Shown here piece after piece: positions 17,267 to 28,771 of a DNA stretch of 50,858 nucleotides. Under the pieces are notes generated by a model. It worked only from the letters and a program-made list of their open reading frames with translations. It did no database searches and was not told the DNA's origin. Each line of letters begins with the position of its first letter. Within the stretch, counting starts at the first letter, position 1. Made by a program: the position numbers and the translations under genes. Origin of the DNA: Streptosporangium minutum (GTDB lineage: Bacteria; Actinomycetota; Actinomycetes; Streptosporangiales; Streptosporangiaceae); the NCBI RefSeq assembly GCF_002149035.1, contig NZ_NGFP01000013.1, positions 1 through 50,858 on the forward strand, written 5' to 3'.

Positions 17267-17887
17267 CTACTGCTGCGGCGCCGCGGCGGGACCCGCGCCG
17301 AAACGGCCGCTGTCGAGGAAGATGTTCGGCTGCTCCTGGCTCGGCTGCGCGTTGATCTGCCCGTAACGGGGGTTCCAGGTGATCTTCACGCTCGCCAGGT
17401 CCTTGATCGCCTGCTCCTGGCCCCGCTGGAGGGCGGCCTGGTCGCTGCCGCCGCCGTACTTGGCCATGAGCTTGGTCATCAGCAGCTTCGCCCTGGTGAA
17501 GTCACGCGCCTGCGAGGGCGCCACGGCCTGCTGGAGCATCTGCTGCTCGTGCTGGGCCTGGCCGCCGGTGGCGGAGATCACCTGATCGATCTCCGCGTCG
17601 GTGACCGTGACGCCCTTGCTCTCGGCCACCTTGGTGTACTGCTTGGCGGTGGCGAGCTGGAAGAGCACGACCTGCGGGAGGCTGCCGGGGAACTTCAGGT
17701 CCGCCACGGAGACGTTGACCTTCGCCAGCGCGGCCTCGAACTCCCGGACGTTGCCGTCCAGCTCGTTGGAGCTGATCCGGTCACCGCCCACCACCGCGGC
17801 GGCGCCGGCCTGCGTCGGAGAGCAGGCGGTCAGCGCGACACCCGCGGCGGCGACCGCCACGATGACACGCACTCGAGTCGACTTCAC
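17267..17887 (-). CDS. SurA N-terminal-like lipoprotein
   Basis: A 206-aa predicted lipoprotein. The signal peptide ends in a lipobox (ALTAC), and the mature protein resembles the SurA/PrsA N-terminal helical chaperone domain: GDRISSNELDGNVREFEAAL, later TDAEIDQVI and a long helical hairpin. There is no PPIase (parvulin) domain. Members of this family between mfd and mazG are common in actinomycetes and probably help exported proteins fold. I choose GTG 17887, which has AAGGGA about 6 nt upstream; an in-frame ATG five codons earlier would overlap that site. The C terminus is Gln/Pro/Ala-rich. Confidence 0.8.
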   Translation of the reverse strand: MKSTRVRVIVAVAAAGVALTACSPTQAGAAAVVGGDRISSNELDGNVREFEAALAKVNVSVADLKFPGSLPQVVLFQLATAKQYTKVAESKGVTVTDAEIDQVISATGGQAQHEQQMLQQAVAPSQARDFTRAKLLMTKLMAKYGGGSDQAALQRGQEQAIKDLASVKITWNPRYGQINAQPSQEQPNIFLDSGRFGAGPAAAPQQ

Positions 17888-17914
17888 ATGCGATCCCTTC
17901 ACGACAAACGCCGC

Positions 17915-21445
<3,531 letters not shown>

Positions 21446-21592
21446 CAGATTCGCCCACAGCCCCACGACGGCAACACGACAGGCCCCCGGCCGGTGAGGC
21501 ACGGGGGGTACCACCCAAGGCTACCGAAGTGCGGGCCGGTGCTCCGGCCTTCAGGCCGGGGCGAAGGCCCGCGGGGAGGCCGCCAGGCCCGC

Positions 21593-21644
21593 GCGCGCCC
21601 CGAGAGTCCCCGGCAGGAGCGCGCCCTGAGAGTCTCCGGCAGGA
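21593..21644. repeat. two 26-bp tandem repeats
   Basis: Two adjacent 26-bp units (21593-21618 and 21619-21644) that differ at only two positions, in the intergenic region between mfd and the plus-strand methyltransferase. A perfect 7-bp hairpin (21544-21559) lies beside them, and a run of short ccggcccg units follows. Confidence 0.85.
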
Positions 21645-21793
21645 ATGGCATCCTCCTGCCCGCCGGTCCGCCGGCCCGCCGGCCCGCCGCAGGCGGCCGG
21701 GGCCTACCTGCCGGACGCCCTCCCGCAGGGAGATCACCGGTGAGGAGTGGGAAATGCGCGACGAATCGTATTGAGTTGACTACTCTTAGTCAC

Positions 21794-22528
21794 ATGTCAG
21801 AGGTACGGTCGGTCGTCGCACGAGACGACATATTCAGTCGGCGCATCCGCGAGCAGTGGACGGGGCAGTCGGGCCGGCGGCTCGACGTCCTGGTCGCCGG
21901 GTGCGGGTGGCCCGACCCGCTGGAGCTGGAGCTGGACCAGATGGAGGCCCGGGTCACCGGGATCGACGAGGACCTGCCGGTGCTGCGGGCGAGCACGTCC
22001 ACGCGCAAGGACCTGGACTCCTGGGCGCTGGGCGATCTGCGGTCGGTGCCGGTGCCGCCGCGGTCGTTCGACATCGTCTACGTGTCGTTCCTGCTGGAGC
22101 GGATCGAGCACCCCGAGCTGGTGCTCGACCGGCTGCTCACCGGGCTGCGGCCGGGCGGGCTGCTGCTGCTGCGGATGCGCGACAGGGCCTCCGCCTACGG
22201 GACGTACGACCGGCTGGCGCCCGCCGCGCTGCGGCGGGCGCTGTGGCGCAGGTTCGCCCCGCCCGGCACCGTGGGCCCCCTGCCCTCCTTCTACGGACAG
22301 GTCACCTCGCGCGAGGGGATGCACTCCTTCTGCCTGACGCGCGGCCTCATGGTGACCGACGACGTCTCGGCGACGAGCGGACCGGCACTGCGCGGGCCGC
22401 TGGGCAGGCCGGCCCGGGTTGCCTGCTCCCTGATGGAGACCCTCTCCAGAGGGCGGCGCCCCTCCTCGCACGATGAGATCATCATGGTGATCCGCAAGCC
22501 CCAGAGCCACTTCGCCCGGTTGATCTGA
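21794..22528 (+). CDS. SAM-dependent methyltransferase-like protein
   Basis: A 244-aa protein with a class I methyltransferase fold: VLVAGCGWPDPLELEL as motif I (glycine pattern partly degenerate), GIDEDLPVL as the strand-2 acidic loop, RSFDIVYVSFLLERIEHPE and LRPGGLLLLRMRDR. Motif I lacks the usual GxGxG, so cofactor binding could be altered. The substrate is unknown. Start ATG 21794; no clear Shine-Dalgarno is visible. A TTGACT sequence at 21776 and TACTCT just upstream of the ATG could be promoter elements of a short-leader transcript (weak). It stands between mfd and the sulfate-activation gene, and I see no link to either. Confidence 0.7.
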   Translation: MSEVRSVVARDDIFSRRIREQWTGQSGRRLDVLVAGCGWPDPLELELDQMEARVTGIDEDLPVLRASTSTRKDLDSWALGDLRSVPVPPRSFDIVYVSFLLERIEHPELVLDRLLTGLRPGGLLLLRMRDRASAYGTYDRLAPAALRRALWRRFAPPGTVGPLPSFYGQVTSREGMHSFCLTRGLMVTDDVSATSGPALRGPLGRPARVACSLMETLSRGRRPSSHDEIIMVIRKPQSHFARLI

Positions 22529-22598
22529 GAGTCACTCGGCTGGTGCGGGGGAAACGGAGTGGGTAAGCTGACGAAATCCGACTAATTCGATCGGGATT

Positions 22599-23837
22599 GT
22601 GGAGCAGATGACGGCGCCTTTCGAGTGGACCCCCGACGCCCGCGAGCTGGCCGATCTGGAGCTGCTGCTCTCCGGCGCCTTCCAGCCGCTGACGGGCTTC
22701 CTGACCTCAGCGGACGCGCACGCGGTGGACGAGCACGGCACGCTGGCGGACGGCACTCCGTGGCCCGCGCCCGTGACGCTCGCCCTGCCCGACGACCACC
22801 CCGCCGCGCCCGGCGACCGCATCACGCTCCGTGACCCCGAGGGCGCCGCGCTGGCCGTGCTGACCGTCACCGAGCGGGCGGACGGCTCCGTCGCCGGCCC
22901 GCTGGAAACGCTGGACGCGCCGGAGCACGGGCCGTTCGCCCGGCTGCGCCGTACTCCCGCCGAGGTCCGCAAGGAACTGGCCGGCCGGGAGGTGCTGGCG
23001 GTCACCATGCGCGGGCCGCTGGACGACCTGGAGGAGATCAGGGCGACCGCCGAGGAGCTGGACGCGGCGATCCTGCTGCTCCCGCTGGCCTTCGGCGAGG
23101 CGGGCCCCGCGGTGGTCCGCGCCGCGCTCAAGGCCCGCGACCGGCTGCCCGAGGGCACGCTCGTGACCGTGGTGCCCCTCGCGCCCCGGCACGAGCCCAG
23201 CATCGACCTGGAGCTGCGCGAGCACGTGGCGGAGGCCTACGGCGCGACGGAGCACCTGGCCGGCCCCGAGCCCGTGACGCTCCCCGGGCCGCCGCACCGG
23301 CGGGGACTGGTGGTCTTCCTCACCGGCCTGTCGGGCTCCGGCAAGTCCACCGTCGCGCGAGGGCTGCGGGACGCGCTGCTGGAGCGCGGCAGCCGTACGG
23401 TCACCTATCTCGACGGCGACGTGGTCCGTCACCTGCTGTCGGCGGGGCTGAGCTTCTCCAAGAAGGACCGTGACCTCAACATCCGCCGGATCGGGTTCGT
23501 CGCCGCCGAGGCCGCCAGGCACGGCGGTCTGGCGATCTGCGCGCCCATAGCCCCCTACGCCGCCACCCGCGACGAGGTCCGCGCGATGGTCGAGGCCGTC
23601 GGCGCCGACTTCCTGCTCGTCCACGTGTCCACGCCGCTCGCCGAGTGCGAGCGCCGCGACCGCAAGGGGCTCTACGCCAAGGCCCGGGCCGGGATCATCC
23701 CCGAGTTCACCGGCGTCTCCGACCCCTACGAGGAGCCCGACGACGCCGACCTGGTCGTCGACACCACCTCGATCAGCGTGGACCGGGCCGTCCAGCAGGT
23801 GCTGGATCCGCTGATCCGGGGAGGGTGGGTCCGTTGA
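22599..23837 (+). CDS. cysC: adenylyl-sulfate kinase with degenerate sulfurylase-like N-domain
   Basis: A 412-aa protein. Residues ~230-412 are a complete APS kinase, which makes PAPS from APS and ATP: Walker A GLSGSGKSTVARGL, DGDVVRHLLSAGLSFSKKDRD, and the lid region KGLYAKARAGIIPEFTGV. The first ~225 residues begin like the PUA-type domain of ATP sulfurylase (LLLSGAFQPLTGFL) but lack its catalytic HxGH-type motif, so this part is probably regulatory or structural. ATP sulfurylase activity is supplied by CysN/CysD at 35.8-38.1 kb. Start GTG 22599, or ATG 22608, which has GGAG close by. With the three sulfotransferase genes downstream, PAPS here probably serves sulfation. Confidence 0.9.
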   Translation: MEQMTAPFEWTPDARELADLELLLSGAFQPLTGFLTSADAHAVDEHGTLADGTPWPAPVTLALPDDHPAAPGDRITLRDPEGAALAVLTVTERADGSVAGPLETLDAPEHGPFARLRRTPAEVRKELAGREVLAVTMRGPLDDLEEIRATAEELDAAILLLPLAFGEAGPAVVRAALKARDRLPEGTLVTVVPLAPRHEPSIDLELREHVAEAYGATEHLAGPEPVTLPGPPHRRGLVVFLTGLSGSGKSTVARGLRDALLERGSRTVTYLDGDVVRHLLSAGLSFSKKDRDLNIRRIGFVAAEAARHGGLAICAPIAPYAATRDEVRAMVEAVGADFLLVHVSTPLAECERRDRKGLYAKARAGIIPEFTGVSDPYEEPDDADLVVDTTSISVDRAVQQVLDPLIRGGWVR

Positions 23838-23936
23838 GGCGCGAGTACGGCAGCGCCGACCCGGGGAGGACACGCCCGTCGAGAGGCGAGTACGGCAGCG
23901 CCGATCCGGGGAGGGCACGCCCGTCGAAGCGCGACC
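23813..23936. repeat. 45-bp minisatellite spanning the cysC stop codon
   Basis: Units at 23813-23857, 23858-23902 and a partial third at 23903-23936. Units 1 and 2 share the end gcgagtacggcagcgcc; units 2 and 3 share ggggagg(g/a)cacgcccgtcga. The first unit contains the last codons and stop of cysC. Confidence 0.85.
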
Positions 23937-23978
23937 ACAGGACCGTGCACGCGGCCGTCGAGGAAAGGTGAACGACCG

Positions 23979-24932
23979 ATGGGCATCGACTTCCCCCTCG
24001 CGGCCGGATCGTTCTTCGTCGCGATCGTCGTCGGCCTGACCGGCATGGGCGGCGGCGCGCTCATGACGCCGATGATGATGCTGTTCTTCAACGTGCCGCC
24101 CCTGGCGGCCGTCTCCAGCGACCTGGTCGCCTCGGCCGTGATGAAGCCCGTGGGCGGGGCCGTCCACATGCGCCGGGGCACCGTCAACCTGCGGCTGGTC
24201 GGCTGGCTGTGCGCGGGATCGGTGCCCGCGGCCTTCTGCGGGGTGCTCGTGGCCCGGGCGTTCGGGGACGGCGAGCAGATCCAGCAGACGATCAAGTACG
24301 CCCTGGGCGTCGCGCTGCTGCTGGCCGTCGCGGGCCTGGTCGCCAAGGCCTGGCTCTCGCGGCGCGAGGGGGAGGTCTCGACCGACCTCGGTGAGATCGT
24401 CGTGCGCCCATTTCCGACCTTACTGGTCGGTACAATCGGGGGCCTGGTCGTCGGCATCTCGTCCGTGGGCTCGGGGTCTCTGATCATCGTGGCGCTGCTC
24501 GCGCTCTACCCCGCGCTGAAGGCCAACCAGCTCGTCGGCACCGATCTGGTCCAGGCCGTCCCGCTGGTCGTCTCGGCCGCCCTCGGGCACCTGCTGTTCG
24601 GCGACTTCCAGCTCGACGTCACCATCTCGCTGCTGGCCGGCTCGATCCCCGGCGTCTACCTGGGCGCGCGGATCTCGGCCCGGGCTCCCGGCGGGATCAT
24701 CCGGGCGCTGCTCGCGGTGGTGCTGCTGGCGTCGGCGCTGAAACTCCTCGGCGTGGGCAACACGGCCACGCTCTGGATCCTGGCCGGCGCCGTGGCTGCG
24801 GCCGCCGCCGGGTGGTCACTGCTCAGGGACCGGGGTCGCGCGGAGGTAGGGGTCGCGGGCGAGGTCGGAGAAGGTCCTCAGGCCGCCGGGAGTGGTGTCG
24901 AAACGGGTGTCCCCTCGCGGCGCCCGCGGTGA
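23979..24932 (+). CDS. TauE/SafE family permease
   Basis: A 317-aa polytopic membrane protein with about eight hydrophobic segments and the two half-repeats of the TauE/SafE family (VGLTGMGGGALMTP near the N terminus; VGISSVGSGSLIIVALLALYP in the second half). Family members move sulfite, sulfoacetate and other organosulfur or sulfate-related anions. Placement directly after APS kinase suggests sulfate or sulfite transport connected to sulfation, in either direction; this is inference. Start ATG 23979 has GAGGAAAGG upstream. The 3' end overlaps the convergent glycosidase gene by 117 bp, and the last ~45 residues are hydrophilic, possibly an extension. Confidence 0.85.
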   Translation: MGIDFPLAAGSFFVAIVVGLTGMGGGALMTPMMMLFFNVPPLAAVSSDLVASAVMKPVGGAVHMRRGTVNLRLVGWLCAGSVPAAFCGVLVARAFGDGEQIQQTIKYALGVALLLAVAGLVAKAWLSRREGEVSTDLGEIVVRPFPTLLVGTIGGLVVGISSVGSGSLIIVALLALYPALKANQLVGTDLVQAVPLVVSAALGHLLFGDFQLDVTISLLAGSIPGVYLGARISARAPGGIIRALLAVVLLASALKLLGVGNTATLWILAGAVAAAAAGWSLLRDRGRAEVGVAGEVGEGPQAAGSGVETGVPSRRPR

Positions 24933-25928
24933 GTCGAAGTAGACCAGCGCCTTGATCTGGGGGTAGCGCCGCATCTCCTCGCGCACCGAGGAGAAGAACG
25001 ACTCCTTGAACCCGGGCCGGCCGCGGCGCTCGAACACGCCCCATTCGGCGATCATGAAGGGCTTGCCGGGGAAGCGCGACTGCATCCAGCGGTAGAACCC
25101 CGGCCACCCGGCGAACTCCTCGCGGGTCTTGTTGACCAGCCCGTCGAAGGTCTCCACCCTGTCGTCGGCATACGGGTCCATCGCCACCCAGTCGACCACG
25201 TCGTCACCGGGGTAGAGCCTCTCGAACCACGGCTTGGCGGCCCAGTTGGGCGCGCCCATGTAGGTCATGACCGTGACCGCGTTCCGGACGCCCCGCTGCC
25301 GCAGGCGCAGCACCACGTGCCGGAACATCGCGGAGTAGTCCTCGGCGGTCATCCCCGAGCCCGGCGCCTCGCGCACGTCGTTCTCCGGCTCGTGGTGCAC
25401 GGTCAGGAAGAACCTCTCGGGGAAGCTCTTCAGGACGTAGTCGGCCAGGCGGTCGATCCGCTGGTCCAGCGCACCCCCGGCGATCTCCGCCCAGGTCCGG
25501 TCGGAGGACGGCTTCCAGTTGATCAGCAGGAGCCTGCGGCCCGCGGGGTCGCGCGCGATCTTCCGCTCCTCGGGGGTCGGGAAGAGCTCCGGGCCCCGGT
25601 GGTAGACGTGCATGATGGCGGCCGGGCGGCCCATGCGCCCCTCGGCCCGCTCCAGCGCCCGCCCGGGCCGCCTGCCGGTGAAGATCTCCGGCGCGATCCC
25701 CCACCACGCCCCGCACGAGGGGATGAGCTTCACGGTGACCTCGCAGGCGGCCCCCGACGGGCGGATGCCCAGCAAACCGTTGACCCGGGCGGCGGCGCGT
25801 TCCGGCGACTCCGCGGAGACCGCCGCGGGCTGAGCGCACGCGCCCATTCCCAGGACCAGGACGAGACCTGATCCGCCGATTCTGGCCTTGCGGGAAATTA
25901 TCCCTAAAGTGGCATTTATCCGATGCAA
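24816..25928 (-). CDS. GH26-like secreted glycosidase lipoprotein
   Basis: A 370-aa exported protein with a (beta/alpha)8 glycosidase look. HHEPENDV carries a candidate acid/base glutamate and FMIAEWGVFE the nucleophile glutamate, in the order of family GH26 (mannanase/glucanase-like). The N terminus has a basic region, a hydrophobic stretch (GGSGLVLVLGMGAC) and a likely lipidated Cys. I place the start at TTG 25928, after GAGG at 6 nt, because it gives a normal signal length; GTG 25982 (GGGAGG nearby) is possible but makes a long hydrophilic leader. It is divergent from the polysaccharide operon and may trim or release that polymer (inference). Codon 8 is a rare TTA. Confidence 0.75.
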   Translation of the reverse strand: MHRINATLGIISRKARIGGSGLVLVLGMGACAQPAAVSAESPERAAARVNGLLGIRPSGAACEVTVKLIPSCGAWWGIAPEIFTGRRPGRALERAEGRMGRPAAIMHVYHRGPELFPTPEERKIARDPAGRRLLLINWKPSSDRTWAEIAGGALDQRIDRLADYVLKSFPERFFLTVHHEPENDVREAPGSGMTAEDYSAMFRHVVLRLRQRGVRNAVTVMTYMGAPNWAAKPWFERLYPGDDVVDWVAMDPYADDRVETFDGLVNKTREEFAGWPGFYRWMQSRFPGKPFMIAEWGVFERRGRPGFKESFFSSVREEMRRYPQIKALVYFDSPRAPRGDTRFDTTPGGLRTFSDLARDPYLRATPVPEQ

Positions 25929-26124
25929 CGGTTCCTCGCAGACACTCCGCTTGCACGTTTCTTGACTTTCTCCGGAGCACACCCTCCCACCCTCCGGACG
26001 TGCCATGTCACGGACTTTGCCGGTCCGTGCCGCAGCCGACCGGCAAGAGGCGGGAAATGTCGGATAAACGATAGTTATCGCACCGTGATTAGCAGGATCA
26101 ATCTGAAGAAAATCTTGTGTAATG

Positions 26125-26148
26125 GGTCGGGGAAATGGCGACCCGACC
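26125..26148 (+). promoter_or_regulatory. hairpin in polysaccharide operon promoter region
   Basis: A perfect 7-bp inverted repeat, GGTCGGG / CCCGACC, with a 10-nt spacer, just upstream of a TATAGT. It could be an operator or, if transcription starts earlier, a leader hairpin. A second short dyad, CGATAGTTATCG, lies at 26069-26080. The surrounding DNA is AT-rich for this genome. Confidence 0.35.
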
Positions 26149-26154
26149 TATAGT
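26149..26154 (+). promoter_or_regulatory. candidate -10 element for the wzz-wzy operon
   Basis: TATAGT fits the TAnnnT -10 consensus and lies 48 bases before the Wzz-like start. No good -35 is seen at 16-18 nt, so an activator may be needed. Weak evidence. Confidence 0.3.
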
Positions 26155-26201
26155 TCCTAGGGTTCTGAAGCGCCGACGCCGCCCGAAAGGGACCGCAACG
26201 T

Positions 26202-27482
26202 ATGAGCCTGCCACCGGACACCCCCGTCCGCCGCTCCGGTGGAGATCTGGCGGACTACGTCTCCCTCGTCCGCCGCAGATGGCCGATCCTGCTGTTCTTC
26301 CTCGCGGCCGGGATCGGCGGCGGCGTCGCCCTGCTCCGGCTCACCCCGCCCGCCTACACCGCCACCGCCCAGGTGCTGGTCTCCCCGACGGGCCTCTCCG
26401 AACAGACCAACCAGGTCACCAACCGGCAGCGCGAGCCGCTCAACCTCGACACCGAGGTGCAGATCGCCCAGTCCGCCGTGGTCGCCGAGAAGGCCCGGGC
26501 CGTGCTCAAGAGCACGCCGGAGCCCGTCGACGTCTCCGTGCCGCCCAACACCTCGGTTCTGGAGATCTCCTACACCGCCGCCGACCCGCACACCGCGGCC
26601 GCCGGGGCCGGCGCCTACGCGCAGGCCTATCTGGCCAACCGGGAGGAGTCCGCCACGCAGGCACTGGACGCCCAGCTCAAGGCACTCCTCGCCAAGCTCA
26701 AGCAGGTCAACGCCAGCCTGGTCACGGTGGCGGGCACGCTCCCCGGCCTGGCGAGGGGGACGGCGGAGCGGACCATCGCCCTGCAGCGGCAGACCGTGCT
26801 CAGCCGCCAGATCTACAACCTCACGGTCAGGTACGACGCGCTCAGGACCGTCCCCGTCACCCCGGGTTCGGTGATCAGCGAGCCGGTCGCCCCGGCCGAG
26901 CCCGGCGCGCCCAGCCCTCCCCTGCATCTCGGCAGCGGCCTCATGATCGGCCTGCTCGCCGGGGTCGGCGCCGCCTGGGTCCGCGACCGCCTCGACACCA
27001 GGATCCGCACGGGCTCCGATCTCAGGCGCCTGACCGGCCTCGACGTCCTCAGCGCGGAGGAGATCGGAGAGCCGGCGGACCGCGCGGGGAGCGCCGTGCT
27101 GCTGATCGCCCTGCCGGGGACGTCCTCGCGTGACGTGGCGCAGGCCGTACGCGGTCTCAACGAGCGCGGGATCCCCGTGCTCGGCGCACTCGCCGTCCCA
27201 CCGGCCGGGCCGTCGCCCGTCCCGGGCGCCCAGCCCCCGGAGAGCGGACGGACCTCGGAGAGCGGGCGGACTCCGAGGACGGGACGGATCTCGAAGACCG
27301 GCCGCGTGCCGAAGACCCGCCGGACCCGCGCCCCCGCCCCGACTGCCGCCTCCGCCTCCGCGCCCGTCGCCTCCGACGGGACGGCCCACCCCGTCACCGG
27401 AGGCCGGCCCGCGCCGGCCCAGGCTCCCCTGCCGACGCAGCCGCACCCGCCCGCGGCCGACAAGATGGTCTTCCCGACGTGA
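26202..27482 (+). CDS. Wzz-type polysaccharide chain-length/co-polymerase protein
   Basis: A 426-aa membrane protein. A Wzz domain (YVSLVRRRWPILLFFLAAG as first membrane helix) is followed by a ~200-residue extracytoplasmic helical region and a second membrane segment near residue 250 (LMIGLLAGVGAAWVRDRLD). After it, DLRRLTGLDVL and then VLLIALPGTSSRDVAQAVRG resemble the start and end of the cytoplasmic tyrosine kinase (BY-kinase) that is often fused or partnered, but no P-loop is present. The tail is Pro/Ala-rich with degenerate SGRT/TGRI hexapeptide repeats and no Tyr cluster. It regulates polymer length with the Wzy-like protein, whose start overlaps this stop (GTGA). ATG 26202 has AAGGGA upstream. 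Confidence 0.85.
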   Translation: MSLPPDTPVRRSGGDLADYVSLVRRRWPILLFFLAAGIGGGVALLRLTPPAYTATAQVLVSPTGLSEQTNQVTNRQREPLNLDTEVQIAQSAVVAEKARAVLKSTPEPVDVSVPPNTSVLEISYTAADPHTAAAGAGAYAQAYLANREESATQALDAQLKALLAKLKQVNASLVTVAGTLPGLARGTAERTIALQRQTVLSRQIYNLTVRYDALRTVPVTPGSVISEPVAPAEPGAPSPPLHLGSGLMIGLLAGVGAAWVRDRLDTRIRTGSDLRRLTGLDVLSAEEIGEPADRAGSAVLLIALPGTSSRDVAQAVRGLNERGIPVLGALAVPPAGPSPVPGAQPPESGRTSESGRTPRTGRISKTGRVPKTRRTRAPAPTAASASAPVASDGTAHPVTGGRPAPAQAPLPTQPHPPAADKMVFPT

Positions 27483-28771
27483 GAGGCCTCCACCCGGCGG
27501 CCTGGCCGATCGCCGCGCTGCTCATCGGCTACCCCCTCTGGTGGGCACTGGGCTTCGGCGGCCTGTCGGTGATCGTGCTGGCCCCGCCGATGGCACTGGC
27601 CCTGTGGCGGCGGCGGCCGATCAGGGCACCGCGCGGGTTCGGGCTCTGGCTGCTGCTGCTGGCGGGCTACCTGGTCAGCGCGCTCATGCTCGACGAGATG
27701 CCGCCGGACACCTACGGCGAGCTCGGCGCCGGACGGGTGATCGGCTACCTGATGCGCCTGTTCCTCTACGTCTCACTGATGATCATGGTCCTCTACCTGG
27801 GCAACCTGACCGAGCAGGAGTTGCCGCAGCTCACCCTCGTACGGATGCTCGGCGTGCTGTTCGTCACGACCGTCGCCGGCGGCCTGCTCGGCGTGCTGGT
27901 CCCCCGGGCCGACTTCACCTCGCCGGTCGAGCGGATCCTGCCCCACTGGATCAGCGGCAACTCCTTCGTCCACAACCTGATCCACCCCACCGCCGCCCAG
28001 GTGCAGAAGGTGCTCGGCCACTCCTCCCCGCGCCCGGAAGCCCCGTTCGAGTGGGCCAACGCCTGGGGCAGCAACATCTCGGTGCTGCTCATCTGGTTCG
28101 TGGTCGGCTGGTGGGTGTACGGCGGGCCGCGCAGGCGCCTGGCCGTGGTCCCGCTGATCGCGCTGGCCGCCGTCCCGATCGTCTACTCCCTCAACCGCGG
28201 CCTCTGGATCGGCCTGGGCATCGCCACCGTCTACCTGTTCCTGCGCCTGGGCGCGAGGGCCCGCGTCGTGGTCCTCTCCGCCACCGCCTGCGGCGCACTG
28301 GTGTTCTTCCTCAGCCCGCTGCAGGCGATGGTGGCCCAGCGGCTGGACAGCCCGCACAGCAACGACATCCGCGCCTTCACCGTCACGGCGACCGTCGCGG
28401 CTGCGGCCACCTCACCGATCATCGGCTACGGCAACACCCGCAACGCGATGGGCAACCACCGCACGGTCACCACCGGGAAGACCGGCTGGTGCGACGTCTG
28501 CGGCCACCCTCCGCTGGGCAGCGACGGCCAGCTCTGGCACCTGATGATCACGCAGGGATTCGTCGGAGCCGCCCTCTACGTGGCGTTCTTCGCCGGGGCC
28601 GTCCGCCGCCACTGGCGCGACCGGAGCCCGATCGGCCTGGCCGGGGTCCTGGTGATGATCCTCACCCTGCTCTACATGTTCGTCTACGACGGGCTGGTCA
28701 CGCCGCTCAACCTGTATCTGATCTCATTCGCGCTGCTCTGGAGGAACTCAATGGCGAGCGGGGCCGCATGA
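27479..28771 (+). CDS. Wzy-like O-antigen/exopolysaccharide polymerase
   Basis: A 430-aa polytopic membrane protein with about eleven hydrophobic segments and a long extracytoplasmic stretch near residues 140-200, as in the Wzy/WaaL O-antigen ligase superfamily. NRGLWIGLGIATVYLFLRLG resembles the conserved arginine-containing segment of WaaL/Wzy proteins. These enzymes join lipid-linked repeat units outside the membrane. GTG 27479 overlaps the Wzz-like stop by four bases, and the gene's own stop overlaps the next start (ATGA), so translation of the operon is coupled. A ligase role instead of polymerase cannot be excluded. Confidence 0.8.
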   Translation: MRGLHPAAWPIAALLIGYPLWWALGFGGLSVIVLAPPMALALWRRRPIRAPRGFGLWLLLLAGYLVSALMLDEMPPDTYGELGAGRVIGYLMRLFLYVSLMIMVLYLGNLTEQELPQLTLVRMLGVLFVTTVAGGLLGVLVPRADFTSPVERILPHWISGNSFVHNLIHPTAAQVQKVLGHSSPRPEAPFEWANAWGSNISVLLIWFVVGWWVYGGPRRRLAVVPLIALAAVPIVYSLNRGLWIGLGIATVYLFLRLGARARVVVLSATACGALVFFLSPLQAMVAQRLDSPHSNDIRAFTVTATVAAAATSPIIGYGNTRNAMGNHRTVTTGKTGWCDVCGHPPLGSDGQLWHLMITQGFVGAALYVAFFAGAVRRHWRDRSPIGLAGVLVMILTLLYMFVYDGLVTPLNLYLISFALLWRNSMASGAA

